NCBI RefSeq assembly: GCF_022605725.1
Contig: NC_065550.1
Location: 37,851,623-37,915,622, forward strand
Reading direction: 5' to 3'
Length of the DNA: 64,000 bases
Origin: Anthonomus grandis grandis
Taxonomy: Eukaryota > Arthropoda > Insecta > Coleoptera > Curculionidae
Shown: positions 1-12,434 of the stretch, piece after piece
Position numbering within the stretch: the stretch's first letter is position 1
Layout of the letters: every line of letters starts with the position of its first letter
The notes under the pieces: generated by a model
What the model was told of the DNA's origin: nothing
Database searches by the model: none
Seen by the model: the letters and a program-made list of their open reading frames with translations, nothing else
Position numbers and translations under genes: made by a program

Positions 1-643
1 TTTCACAAAAATTCAAATTTTCTCAACCCCCTGTACACTAATTAAAAAATGCTGAAATAGGTGTATAATGAAATTAATTGAGCAATTTGTACACCAATTT
101 TCAAATTTCTATTTTTAGTAGTTTTTGAGTTATGGGCATTTTCTGGTGATTTATTATAAAAAAAATTCAATTTTTTCACAAAAAATCCAAATTTTCTCAA
201 CCCCCTGTACACTAATTAAAAAATGCTGAAATGGGTGTCTAATGAAATTAATTGAGCAATTTGTACACCAATTTTCAAATTTCTATTTTTAGTAGTTTTT
301 GAGTTATGGGCATTTTCTGGTGATTTATTATAAAAAAATTCAATTTTTTCACAAAAATCCAAATTTTCTCAACCCCCTGTACACTAATTAAAAAATGCTG
401 AAATGGGTGTCTAATGAAATTAATTGAGCAATTTGTACACCAATTTTCAAATTTCTATTTTTAGTAGTTTTTGAGTTATGGGCATTTTCTGGTGATTTAT
501 TATAAAAAAATTCAATTTTTTCACAAAAATTCAAATTTTCTCAACCCCCTGTACACTAATTAAAAAATGCTGAAATAGGTGTCTAATGAAATTAATTAAG
601 CAATTTGTACACCAATTTTCAAATTTCTATCTTTTTCCACATT
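1..643. repeat. 173-bp satellite, left block
   Basis: About 3.7 tandem monomers of roughly 173 bp, each carrying the words ccccctgtacactaatt, gcaatttgtacaccaatt and gagttatgggcatttt. Monomers differ by a few bases: the first reads ggtgtataatg, the next two aatgggtgtct, and the last (aattaagc) runs straight into unique sequence near position 640. The same order of variants closes the larger array at 4822-5222, but with one monomer fewer. The block is therefore a second copy of that array edge. No coding potential is seen. Confidence 0.95.
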
Positions 644-1052
644 AATAGGTACAACCATATATAAGAATCAAAATATAGATGATTTTATGAGGGTTTGTAA
701 TTATAAAGGGTTTATATAGAAAAAATATATTATTCTGTCAACAACTCAATATATTATTCTATTATAAACAACACAGACGGACAATTCACGATAATCCGGT
801 TTTGAGAAACTGAACCAAATACCTTTAAATAAAGATGGTGATACATTATTCAGGTATTAAATAAGGAGAAAGATACATCGCCTGTTCCAGACGATATACC
901 CAAGCGTCGTTTACAAATCGTCACAAACTAGGCAATCCGTTATACTCGCACGTCAAATGTCAACTTCATTATCGTTATTTAATATATTTTTTGTTGGCAA
1001 CACTAAAAATTTTCAGAGTGACCAACATCAAAAGGACACAACCACTATAAAA

Positions 1053-2063
1053 ATGGCGGCCACCATGCAGTGGTCATTTTTGGGTATCGTGGCCATATGC
1101 ATTAGCAGTCCAGGTATATTTTTAAGTTCGTGTTTGAAACAGATGGTGTACCTTTCCTTAGCTAGACAAACTCTACTGATACAGTGGGCCAAACGGGTGC
1201 AAAAAAGGCAAAACCATATTTCGGAACCTCTTTTTTATTTAGTACGGACCTCGCCGAGGATCAAAACGTAAAACCGACCAGATACGAGGTGTCGGTGGTG
1301 ACGAGGGACGAGGTGGGCGCGTACAAACCCTACCTCTGGGAGCAGAGTCTCTTCGATAAAGGGCCGATGTTCCGTGAGTGGCTTCTCACCAAAATCGTCA
1401 ACGGGGAACGCGCCAGTTACTCGGCCCCGAAGTTCGCCCGGATGCAGGAACGAACTCGTTCCCAAATGCTCGAGGACATCGTCGCCAATTTACAAAATCA
1501 CGCCGAAACCGGACAGATTCCTAAACCGTATAGACGAGTACGGTGGTGCATTTCTCTTTTTTTTTTTTTTTTCGTCGTGTGATAGAGTGAGTAGAATGAC
1601 GTGATGAGTTCTTCATGGATTTTTTAACCTTTTTAATCCTCTGACTATATAAAAAATGTCTGAACTCTTTAAGTTGTATTAACCGGAATCTCACTCCTTT
1701 CATTTTCAAGTTCCTCCTAATTTCAGGTTCGTGGAGGCCGATAGGGCACATGCGTCCCTCCTCGCCCCTCCTCGACAGCGTCCGGGATCAGTTCGAGGAT
1801 TACGATCAGATCGCCAAGGATTTCACCAAATTACTTTCTGAATACGGGTAACAAAAACTAAAATAACGTTAATGGAAATTATTCCTTTATTTTTGGGACC
1901 TTCTCCCAATTTTAGACGATAATTCGGCAGCGAATGCCCTGTTGTTCGACGTCACTTTCATGGTCGGCCAGAGTAAGCAAAAAGTGAAACTGGTGGGCGT
2001 GAGGGCGATCCTTGGGGTGCGCAGTCGCGTCTTCCAGGAGATGCTCTACGGGATCCAGACCGG
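1053..2063 (+). pseudogene. Broken duplicate of the first four exons of the BTB/BACK gene
   Basis: This stretch repeats 5642-6659 at very high identity, together with its upstream flank (about 640-1052 matches 5225-5641). Exon-equivalents are 1053-1113, 1243-1537, 1727-1847 and 1916-2063. Compared with the intact copy it has small length changes that destroy the frame: extra A residues in two A-runs near 1265-1275 give an early stop, one base is lost at the exon-2 donor (near 1535), and one is gained near 1832. No downstream exons follow before the gap at 2237. The indels are mostly in short homopolymers, so they may be long-read errors or allelic decay rather than a true pseudogene. The upstream ATG at 957 is in frame with 1053. 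Confidence 0.75.
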
Positions 2064-2220
2064 GTAAGTCTAGAACTCAAAAACTTAACAAACCATATAC
2101 AGGATGGTCCATGGAAAACAGTCCAGCAAGGTTTTGGGCCCAACATTTTTTTTAACACTTTGTTACAGTTTATTTTCGTCAGATACATAAAGAATAAGAA
2201 AATAAAATGAATCTAAAATA

Positions 2221-2352
2221 CTCTCACGAGATGTGTNNNNNNNNNNNNNNNNNNNNNNNNNNNNNNNNNNNNNNNNNNNNNNNNNNNNNNNNNNNNNNNN
2301 NNNNNNNNNNNNNNNNNNNNNNNNNNNNNNNNNNNNACACATCTCGTGAGAG
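2221..2352. other. Assembly gap of 100 N flanked by an inverted 16-mer (probable sequencing barcode)
   Basis: Exactly 100 N occupy 2237-2336. The 16 bases before the gap (CTCTCACGAGATGTGT) are the exact reverse complement of the 16 bases after it (ACACATCTCGTGAGAG). From memory this 16-mer is a standard PacBio multiplexing barcode (bc1003). The natural reading is that two unrelated read ends with untrimmed barcodes were joined through a SMRTbell adaptor that was later masked. The left side is interrupted transposon sequence and the right side is satellite, so the join is not supported by shared sequence. Confidence 0.85.
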
Positions 2353-5222
2353 TTTTTTTCACAAAAATTCAAATTTTCTCAACCCCCTGTACACTAATTA
2401 AAAAATGCTGAAATAGGTGTCTAATGAAATTAATTGAGCAATTTGTACACCAATTTTCAAATTTCTATCTTTAGTAGTTTTTGAGTTATGGGCATTTTCT
2501 GGTGATTTATTATAAGAAAATTCAATTTTTTCACAAAAATTCAAATTTTCTCAACCCCCTGTACACTAATTAAAAAATGCTGAAATAGGTGTCTAATGAA
2601 ATTAATTGAACAATTTGTACACCAATTTTCAAATTTCTATCTTTAGTAGTTTTTGAGTTATGGGCATTTTCTGGTGATTTATTATAAGAAAATTCAATTT
2701 TTTCACAAAAATTCAAATTTTCTCAACCCTCTGTACACTAATTAAAAATGCTGAAATAGGTGTCTAATGAAATTAATTGAGCAATTTGTACACCAATTTT
2801 CAAATTTCTATCTTTAGTAGTTTTTGAGTTATGGGCATTTTCTGGTGATTTATTATAAGAAAATTCAATTTTTTCACAAAAATTCAAATTTTCTCAACCC
2901 TCTGTACACTAATTAAAAAATGCTGAAATAGGTGTCTAATGAAATTAATTGAGCAATTTGTACACCAATTTTCAAATTTCTATCTTTAGTAGTTTTTGAG
3001 TTATGGGCATTTTCTGGTGATTTATTATAAGAAAATTCAATTTTTTCACAAAAATTCAAATTTTCTCAACCCCCTGTACACTAATTAAAAAATGCTGAAA
3101 TAGGTGTCTAATGAAATTAATTGAGCAATTTGTACACCAATTTTCAAATTTCTATCTTTAGTAGTTTTTGAGTTATGGGCATTTTCTGGTGATTTATTAT
3201 AAGAAAATTCAATTTTTTCACAAAAATTCAAATTTTCTCACCCCCTGTACACTAATTAAAAAATGCTGAAATAGGTGTCTAATGAAATTAATTGAACAAT
3301 TTGTACACCAATTTTCAAATTTCTATCTTTAGTAGTTTTTGAGTTATGGGCATTTTCTGGTGATTTATTATAAGAAAATTCAATTTTTTCACAAAAATTC
3401 AAATTTTCTCAACCCCCTGTACACTAATTAAAAAATGCTGAAATAGGTGTCTAATGAAATTGATTGAGCAATTTGTACACCAATTTTCAAATTTCTATCT
3501 TTAGTAGTTTTTGAGTTATGGGCATTTTCTGGTGATTTATTATAAGAAAATTCAATTTTTTCACAAAAATTCAAATTTTCTCAACCCCCTGTACACTAAT
3601 TAAAAAATGCTGAAATAGGTGTCTAATGAAATTAATTGAACAATTTGTACACCAATTTTCAAATTTCTATCTTTAGTAGTTTTTGAGTTATGGGCATTTT
3701 CTGGTGATTTATTATAAGAAAATTCAATTTTTTCACAAAAATTCAAATTTTCTCAACCCCCTGTACACTAATTAAAAAATGCTGAAATAGGTGTATAATG
3801 AAATTAATTGAGCAATTTGTACACCAATTTTCAAATTTCTATTTTTAGTAGTTTTTGAGTTATGGGCATTTTCTGGTGATTTATTATAAAAAAATTCAAT
3901 TTTTTCACAAAAATCCAAATTTTCTCAACCCCCTGTACACTAATTAAAAAATGCTGAAATGGGTGTCTAATGAAATTAATTGAGCAATTTGTACACCAAT
4001 TTTCAAATTTCTATTTTTAGTAGTTTTTGAGTTATGGGCATTTTCTGGTGATTTATTATAAGAAAATTCAATTTTTTCACAAAAATCCAAATTTTCTCAA
4101 CCCCCTGTACACTAATTAAAAAATGCTGAAATGGGTGTCTAATGAAATTAATTGAGCAATTTGTACACCAATTTTCAAATTTCTATCTTTAGTAGTTTTT
4201 GAGTTATGGGCATTTTCTGGTGATTTATTATAAGAAAATTCAATTTTTTCACAAAAATTCAAATTTTCTCAACCCCCTGTACACTAATTAAAAAATGCTG
4301 AAATAGGTGTCTAATGAAATTAATTGAACAATTTGTACACCAATTTTCAAATTTCTATCTTTAGTAGTTTTTGAGTTATGGGCATTTTCTGGTGATTTAT
4401 TATAAGAAAATTCAATTTTTTCACAAAAATTCAAATTTTCTCAACCCCCTGTACACTAATTAAAAAATGCTGAAATAGGTGTCTAATGAAATTGATTGAG
4501 CAATTTGTACACCAATTTTCAAATTTCTATCTTTAGTAGTTTTTGAGTTATGGGCATTTTCTGGTGATTTATTATAAGAAAATTCAATTTTTTCACAAAA
4601 ATTCAAATTTTCTCAACCCCCTGTACACTAATTAAAAAATGCTGAAATAGGTGTCTAATGAAATTAATTGAACAATTTGTACACCAATTTTCAAATTTCT
4701 ATCTTTAGTAGTTTTTTGAGTTATGGGCATTTTCTGGTGATTTATTATAAGAAAATTCAATTTTTTCACAAAAATTCAAATTTTCTCAACCCCCTGTACA
4801 CTAATTAAAAAATGCTGAAATAGGTGTATAATGAAATTAATTGAGCAATTTGTACACCAATTTTCAAATTTCTATTTTTAGTAGTTTTTGAGTTATGGGC
4901 ATTTTCTGGTGATTTATTATAAAAAAATTCAATTTTTTCACAAAAATCCAAATTTTCTCAACCCCCTGTACACTAATTAAAAAATGCTGAAATGGGTGTC
5001 TAATGAAATTAATTGAGCAATTTGTACACCAATTTTCAAATTTCTATTTTTAGTAGTTTTTGAGTTATGGGCATTTTCTGGTGATTTATTATAAAAAAAT
5101 TCAATTTTTTTACAAAAATTCAAATTTTCTCAACCCCCTGTACACTAATTAAAAAATGCTGAAATAGGTGTCTAATGAAATTAATTAAGCAATTTGTACA
5201 CCAATTTTCAAATTTCTATCTT
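2353..5222. repeat. 173-bp satellite, main array with six-monomer higher-order pattern
   Basis: About 16.6 tandem monomers of roughly 173 bp, the same family as the left block. Variant monomers recur with a spacing of six units: the ggtgtataatg type is at about 3790 and 4827, the attgattgag type at about 3460 and 4497, and the two aatgggtgtct monomers follow each ggtgtata monomer. This is a higher-order repeat of about 1,037 bp with two nearly complete periods between about 3267 and 5222. The first part (2353-3266) is more uniform. The right edge passes into unique sequence through the same tttttccacattaatagg boundary as the left block. Confidence 0.93.
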
Positions 5223-5641
5223 TTTCCACATTAATAGGTACAACCATATATAAGAATCAAAATATAGATGATTTTATGAGGGTTTGTAATTATAAAGGGT
5301 TTATATAGAAAAAATATATTATTCTGTCAACAACTCAATATATTATTCTATTATAAACAACACAGACGGACAATTCACAATAATTCGGTTTTGAGAAACT
5401 GAACCAAATACCTTTAAATAAAGATGGTGATACATTATTCAGGTATTAAATAAGGAGAAAGATACATCGCCTGTTCCAGACGATATACCCAAGCGTCGTT
5501 TACAAATCGTCACAAACTAGGCAATCCGTTATACTCGCACGTCAAATGTCAACTTCATTATCGTTATTTAATATATTTTTTGTTGGCAACACTAAAAATT
5601 TTCAGAGTGACCAACATCAAAAGGACACAACCACTATAAAA

Positions 5642-8600
5642 ATGGCGGCCACCATGCAGTGGTCATTTTTGGGTATCGTGGCCATATGCATTAGCAGTCC
5701 AGGTAAATTTTTAAGTTCGTGTTTGAAACGGATGGTGTACCTTTCCTTAGCTAGACAAACTCTACTGATACAGTGGGCCAAACGGGTGCAAAAAAAGGCA
5801 AAACCATATTTCGGAACCTCTTTTTTTATTTAGTACGGACCTCGCCGAGGATCAAACGTAAACCGACCAGGTACGAGGTGTCGGTGGTGACGAGGGACGA
5901 GGTGGGCGCGTACAAACCCTACCTCTGGGAGCAGAGTCTCTTCGACAAAGGGCCGATGTTCCGTGAGTGGCTCCTCACCAAAATCGTCAACGGGGAACGC
6001 GCCAGTTACTCGGCCCCGAAGTTCGCCCGGATGCAGGAACGAACTCGTTCCCAAATGCTCGAGGACATCGTCGCCAATTTACAAAATCACGCTGAAACTG
6101 GACAGATTCCGAAACCGTATAGGCGAGGTACGGTGGTGCATTTCTCTTTTTTTTTTTTTTTTCGTCGTGTGATAGAGTGAGTAGAATGACGTGATGAGTT
6201 CTTCATGGATTTTTTAACCTTTTTAATCCTTTGACTATATAAAAAATGTCTGTTAAAAAAACTCTTTAAGTTGTATTAACCGGAATCTCACTCCTTTCAT
6301 TTTCAAGTTCCTCCTAATTTCAGGTTCGTGGAGGCCGATAGGGCACATGCGTCCCTCCTCGCCCCTCCTCGACAGCGTCCGGGATCAGTTCGAGGATTAC
6401 GATCAGATCGCCAAGGATTTCACCAAATTCTTTCTGAATACGGGTAACAAAAACTAAAATAACGTTAACGGAAATGATTCCTTTATTTTTGGGACCTTCT
6501 CCCAATTTTAGACGATAATTCGGCAGCGAATGCCCTGTTGTTCGACGTCACTTTCATGGTCGGCCAGAGTAAGCAAAAAGTGAAACTGGTGGGCGTGAGG
6601 GCGATCCTTGGGGTGCGCAGTCGCGTCTTCCAGGAAATGCTCTACGGGATCCAGACCGGGTAAGTCTAGAACTCAAAAATTTAACAAACCATATACAGGA
6701 TGAGCCATAGAAAACAGTTCAGCAAGGTATTGGGCCCTTTTTTAAAAAATGCTCGGACCCGTCGATTTTTGATTTTAGTCAAACAATTTTTTTTTAACAG
6801 TTTCAACCCCTTGGCGGGGGCTGCAACCACCCTCAAGATCTTAAATAGGAGTGAGGGTCTTATTTTAAAGGTCTTTTTATTCTAGTTACAACTGTCAAGT
6901 TTGAAATTGCTAACTTGAGTTTTGCAGTATGACAGCTTGTCAAAGATTATGAAACAATACCATTGTTTAAATTTGTAACACCACTAGGGTTAACAATTTA
7001 ATATTGATGAAGGGGTGGTAAATTTGAGCTTGGAATTCGAAACATTTTACTGACTATTTATAGGTGTGTCACACACCGTGTGTGAGTAAAAAATTGTTTT
7101 TAAACTATTAAAAATCAGTCAACAATCCGACTTCAATAAACGAGTTGACGTGAATTAGTTATTTCTGTGCATTTCTTTAGATCCAATAAAAATGGTTTAT
7201 TCTATTTCGGTGTGCGTGGAAAGTATTGAATTATAGTTTATAAACAATCACATACGTATATCATGGTTACATCCTAGACTTATAGTGGCAAAATTTCGGG
7301 AAACGGGTTCGGTGGCAAATGAAAAACGGAATGTTGAAAATCCAGTGAGAAATAAGACAGTAGAAGTCAGTGATCTCGGTGAAGTTAGTATGAACCCTAC
7401 ATTAAGTACCAGAAAACTTTCTTATGTAAACGGTCTCGCGGACTACTGTACAGAGAATTCTAAAATATAATAAATGGCACCCATTTAATACTCAACTTCT
7501 TCAAGAATTAAACGAAGATGATAACGACCGCCGTTCACAGTTTTGTGAAATAATGACCAAATTAATTTTAAATAATTCCAAGCATTAGGACCATTTTTCT
7601 TATCTATATATTCATTATACTAAAATGCCGTTAACCCAGCATTGATTGAAATTATGGAAAGCGACCAACATTACCATGAAGAAAATGCGATATTTTAGCA
7701 AGATTGGGCTGCTCCCCTTTATGCATTACCAGTACGACAGTATCTGGATGAAACGTTTCGTGATAGATGGATCGGGAAAACTGCTATCGAATGGCCCGCG
7801 AGATCACCCGATTTATCTCCTCTTGATTTCTTTTTTTTGGTACATGTATGCCACCTAACCTGAATCGTTAGAAAGTTTACTGAACCGCATCATTTATGAA
7901 TGTCAACAAATAACACCCGATATCCTTCACAATGTCCGGGAACACTTTGAACAGTTACCGTACTATTTTGTATGGAGATTAACGGCGGACATTTTCAACA
8001 TTTAATAAGATAATGCGTAAGTACTAATCAATAAAATTAAATTAGATTTCTGTGGAACCCGCAGCTCAAATTTAAAAAACAAAGCGCTATTGTAAAGAAA
8101 ATTGAATGCCCTTTGAAAAGATGTATCACAACACAACCCTTCCCATTTAAAAAATGAGGGTGAATGGTGGTCCCCGCTAAGGGGTTGAAGTTGTGGAGTT
8201 AAAAACTTAAACAAAAAATCCTTTTTCTAAAATCAAAAATCGTCGGGTCCAACAATTTTTTTAATTTTTTTTAAAAAAGGGCCTCAAACTTTGCTGGACT
8301 ATTTTCGATGGGCCACACTGTATATAAAAGAACCTTTTACTCTCGTAGTTTCGGTTCTCCCCAAGTACCGGTTGCGGAACTGCTCGCCCGTCCAGTACCG
8401 ACCCTCCTTAGCCCCCAACAGTCTCGCCCGAAGTCCAGCAACTTCCTGCAGGTAATAAATATAAAATAAAAAAAAATGGATCCAAAAATAATATGTTTTA
8501 AACGCCCTTTTAAGGTACCGGACATCGAAAGTCCACGACCGAAAAGTGTGCCCAGTTCACCGATGGTGAAACGGGCGTTCACCCGTTTAGGGACGATAAC

Positions 8601-11600
8601 GGCCGGTTGGGGGCGCTCCATACGCAAACAAAACGCCCAACAATTGTCGGCCGACGATAAGAAAAAATGGGCGAGCAGTCAAGATTGTTCGAGTGAGTCT
8701 TTACCGTGCTTAGGAGTAATTGCTTTGACATAATTTGTCACATTTTTAGATAAAGAGGGTAAAGACAAAGACGGCAAAGAAAAGTGCCCCACCCAGTTAC
8801 CGGTGCCGAGGCTCAGCGTATGCGCGGACGCACAAAAAGTCGACCGGGCCAAACTTGCCCAGACTGAATTTTCTATTATCGAATTTGACTCTGATACTTT
8901 TAGAATATTGTTGGATTATTTACATACAGGTTCGAATAGTTCATCATTTATTTAATTAATTAACTAACAAAAAAAATCCTTTTCAGGATCATGTCCACTG
9001 ACTTGTTCGACAATACCGGGTCTCATATGTGCCGCGGAGCATTATGACCTGCCCGACTTGTTGCAAGCATGCTTTCATCACGCCAAACAGTTTTTGAGGA
9101 TAGATGTGGTAAGTTTTCTAACTCTTTGTCAATTTCAGTTTAAATTACTCGAGACCCAAGTTTTGAAAAATATACAATTTTGACCTACCAAATGCTCTAT
9201 ACTTACCCACTGTGTTTTGTAAGAAGTGTAGTGCCAGTTGCCTATACACTTATACATTGACACATTAGACTTATGCAGTGAGTCACCATAGTAATATTGG
9301 TGGTCAAAAGTACGATTTTTTTTTCAGTAAAATTTATCAGAAAGTACACATATTCTAAATTGTGTCTTGCCAAGTTTTTGAATTATAAACACTTTACATG
9401 ATCGTCCAGTTTAACTTATATAAATTATATTAATTGCAGTGGTTGCATGTGCATAACGTAAAGCATGGCTATCGCCTGGCTTTTCGTTATGATTAATATT
9501 TAGAAAAAAAATTGTGAAACAAAAAAAATAACAAGATTCTTAACCCGCCAAATGCTTTATACTTATCCACTATATTTCATAAGATAATGCTGGTTGCCTA
9601 TACTTTTATACGGCAACGCAATAGGCTTATGCAGTGGGTCACCATCTTAATATTACCAGTCAATAATAATAGTTATTTTTTAGTTTATTCAATTGCCTAA
9701 ACAATATTCTTACGTATAAAGTTTTGTCTACGACAGTTTTTGAGTTATGGGCATTTTATTAAATTAAAAAAATAGGATTATTGACTTGCCAAATGCCTTG
9801 TACTTACCCACTATGTTTTGTGAGGGTGTAGTGTTGATTGCCTAATACTTGTATGTCAATTCAAGCAGATACAGTGGGTCTCCATATTAATATTACTAAT
9901 CAAAAATATTTTTTTTTTTTGGTTTATGTTTAATTGCCCAAAGAATACGTGTACAATGAAACTGTCAAAATTCTATTCAGTTAAGTTTTTCAGTTATGGG
10001 GCCATTTTGTCTAAATAAAACAAAATTTTTGACCTGTCAAATGCATGGTACTTACCCACTGTGCTTCCTGTAAATTCTTTTATGCTATTATACAGTGAGC
10101 CACAATTTCGATATTACTGGCCAAAATAAATAAATATTTTTTTCGTAATATCCAGGAAATATGTCTCCAATTAAATTGTCCAGGAATAAATGCGAAACAG
10201 AAAAAAAAATTCCAAAATTGTCGAGGATTTCAGGTCAGGGTGTTTCAATAATAACGCAAGATTTGAATTTCGTGCCATGTTTGGCAGTTATAATGTCACA
10301 TGATTATGACGTAACAGATGGGAGCTACTATAAATGGAGCATTACGCGGTAGAACAACGTGTCTTGATTTTCAAAAATTATGAAAGTTTAATTGCGACTA
10401 TTTGTGAAGTGCGTCTAATCATTTTCAGTGAAGAAACGTATTTGGCGTGGAGGACTTATGGGACCGTTTTTCTTCAAAAACGAAGAAGCTAATACAGTTT
10501 CTTATACTTTATTTGGAAGCTATTGATCTTGACGATATGTGGTTTCAGCAAAACGGTGCCACATGTCATAGAGTCTGCGAAACATTGATAATCTTGCACA
10601 TATTTGCTCCTGGCCGTTTCACTTCTTAATTTAATGACCAGAATTGGCCTTCACGCTCTTGGGATTTAACGCCTTTAGACTTCTTGCTCTGGTCAATAAG
10701 CCTGCAACCATCGAAGCGACTGTAAGCCGAAATTAGATGTTGTATCAATGAAATACCACGACCTTCAATACCGTTAATGTGGCGGCCACTTACAAGACAT
10801 TTTGTTTTATACATAGTTTTGCCATGTTTTATTGAAGACTGAAATCTTGTGCTCTTATTGAAATACCTTTTATATAAAAACAAACATTAATGTATTCACA
10901 TTCCCTGATCTCCTATTTCTAAGATGCCCCTGATACCAGACAAAAAAGATTATTAGTCAGGGTAATTTCTAATACTTTCAATAGTTAAAAAAAATATTTC
11001 TTCCAGGTTTGTTGCATGTTATGCTCCTTAGAAAACTATTATTGGCGCTACACTTCCGCCTCTGAACTAGTGAACATGATCTTGGCCTTCGTGGAGACCC
11101 GCGCTTATGCCCTCTTCCAAAGCGCGGAATTTTTAAATTTGAGCGAATCGATGGTGCAAATGATCATGTGCAGGTGGGTAAAACTAATAACGACATTTCC
11201 GCGTGGCCGCATATTCAACCGTTTTATTTATCCAGAAACTTGGAAATTCCGGAGATAAGAAAGTTCGAGGCGATGCTGTCGTGGGCACGACATAAGATCA
11301 GGACAAAAACGTCCAGTAAACTGGACGCCAAGTTGGAATTCAAGTGCATAATGGAGCGACTTGCCAGAGATTTGAAACTTTACAGGATTTCCCCGCAGGA
11401 ACTCATTAAGGTGGGCTTTAGTTAACGATGGATATTAGTTTTAGGTGTGCTTAGGGAATTTGATGCTGAGGCCATAGTCGTAATATTCTTGGGAGCTTAT
11501 TAGAGGGTATTAAATTGTGTTATTATATTTAATTAAAGGAGAGGTTATGCGAAGCCAAAGTTTGTTAAATGAAACATTTTGTAAATCGTGATACTTTGTG

Positions 11601-11780
11601 GTTTAGGTGGTGCTGCCATCAAAAGCGATCAAAAACGAACGGATCCTGGAAACCCTGATGTTCCAAGCGAACTCCGGCATGTACCGCATCCAGGATTCTT
11701 ACATAAAAGAATGTACACAAAGACTGCAGAAACAAGATTCCCGTTTTTCCGAATGGGAATCGTTCGATTACAGCGCTTAA
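5642..11780 (+). CDS. gprs: BTB/POZ-BACK domain protein, serine-enriched protein (gprs) type
   Basis: Eleven exons: 5642-5702, 5834-6127, 6324-6443, 6512-6659, 8349-8451, 8515-8692, 8750-8929, 8987-9108, 11007-11173, 11236-11410, 11607-11780. They sum to 1,722 nt (573 aa, TAA). An in-frame upstream ATG at 5546 would add 32 residues. Residues about 159-208 (starting DNSAANALLFDVTFMVG) form the first half of a BTB domain. A Ser/Pro/Lys-rich linker (about 209-320) interrupts it, and the BTB resumes at the IIEFDSDTFRILLDYLHTG stretch. A BACK-like helical region follows (about 403-516). BTB-BACK proteins usually act as adaptors, for example for Cullin-3, but no partner is visible here. Assignment to the insect serine-enriched protein rests on remembered family features. 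The first exon is the least certain. Its introns carry a mariner-like element and an old repeat array. Confidence 0.75.
6691..8326 (+). mobile_element. Decayed IS630/mariner-like element with about 90-bp terminal inverted repeats
   Basis: Both ends show the same sequence in opposite orientation: the left end reads atatacaggatgagccatag, and the complement of the right end reads atatacagtgtggcccatcg. Both continue through cagcaa, gggccc or ggccc, and a gacccg-cgatttttgatttta stretch, giving roughly 90 bp of imperfect TIR. Inside, about 7640-8005, broken plus-strand frames contain the DDE-transposase signatures WAAPLYALPVRQYLDETF, WIGKTAIEWPARSPDLSPLDFF and ITPDILHNVREHF. Frameshifts and stops make it inactive. 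It lies in the intron between BTB exons 4 and 5. The start of the same TIR is seen at about 2094 in the duplicate copy, where the sequence then differs. Confidence 0.85.
9150..10155. repeat. Old divergent tandem array (about 250-bp units) in a BTB/BACK intron
   Basis: Four diverged units begin near 9178, 9530, 9778 and 10028. Each opens with a tgcc/acc-aaatgc-tacttacccac motif, followed by gttgcctata, cagtgggtcaccat and taatatta. Spacing is about 250 bp; the first unit is longer by about 100 bp, probably through an insertion. Units two and three contain tttttgagttatgggcattt or a variant, which is shared with the 173-bp satellite upstream, so the two families may be related. Non-coding. Confidence 0.75.
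10236..10900 (+). mobile_element. IS630/mariner-like transposase relic
   Basis: Broken plus-strand frames contain GPFFFKNEEANTVSYTLYL, then LDDMWFQQNGATCHR (the second catalytic Asp region of mariner-type DDE/D transposases), then WPSRSWDLTPLDFLLW. Stops and frameshifts separate these blocks. No convincing terminal repeats were found. A cagggtgtttcaataat motif at about 10236 may be one end. It lies in the large intron before BTB/BACK exon 9 (9109-11006) and belongs to a different subfamily from the 6691-8326 element. Confidence 0.75.
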
Positions 11781-12434
11781 GATGTTTTTGTTTATTATTA
11801 ATTTCATAGGGACAATCATTCCAGATGTTTTTTCCGGTTGTTTTTTCTTTGTAAGGTGGCCAGATTAATTTCAATTTTTTTTATCATTTAATCCAGATTT
11901 AAAAGCTCGACAATCATTCGCCATTTTTCTGTATATAAGTTTTTAAACAAATTGGAGAAAAACGTGTCTAAATGTGTGCAAGCGCGCGAGTTAATAAGGT
12001 GAAAACCCGCTATTTACCTACCTGGGATCAATTTTTAGCTAAAAAAAAAACTATATATTATTGCCTACATTGTATATTAAATTATTTCTTTTTTAATTAA
12101 AAAGAATCAATTAGGATTAAAAAGCAACAATTTTTAAATTATTTAATTTATGTAAATTTCCTACACAGCAGGTTAAAGCGGACCTTATTTGCTAACTTAT
12201 TTAAATGTTTGTCGTATAATATTAAGCTCTTACCCTTGTATATTAATATAGCTGTAATATAATACTCTGTATGTGTTCGCCGTATGTACTAATATTTAAA
12301 AAAGAAAATAAAAAAGAGGAGCAAGGGGCACTCGGTGTGCTTCCAAGACTTGAAAATATATTTTAATTACTTACGTAGCCAGATGAAATGTTAAAAATAT
12401 TTTGATACTAAATTTCTTAAAAATGGGTAATTGG

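Noticed and set aside
2163..2401. Open frames spanning the N gap on both strands
   Set aside because: They are open only because N codons contain no stops.
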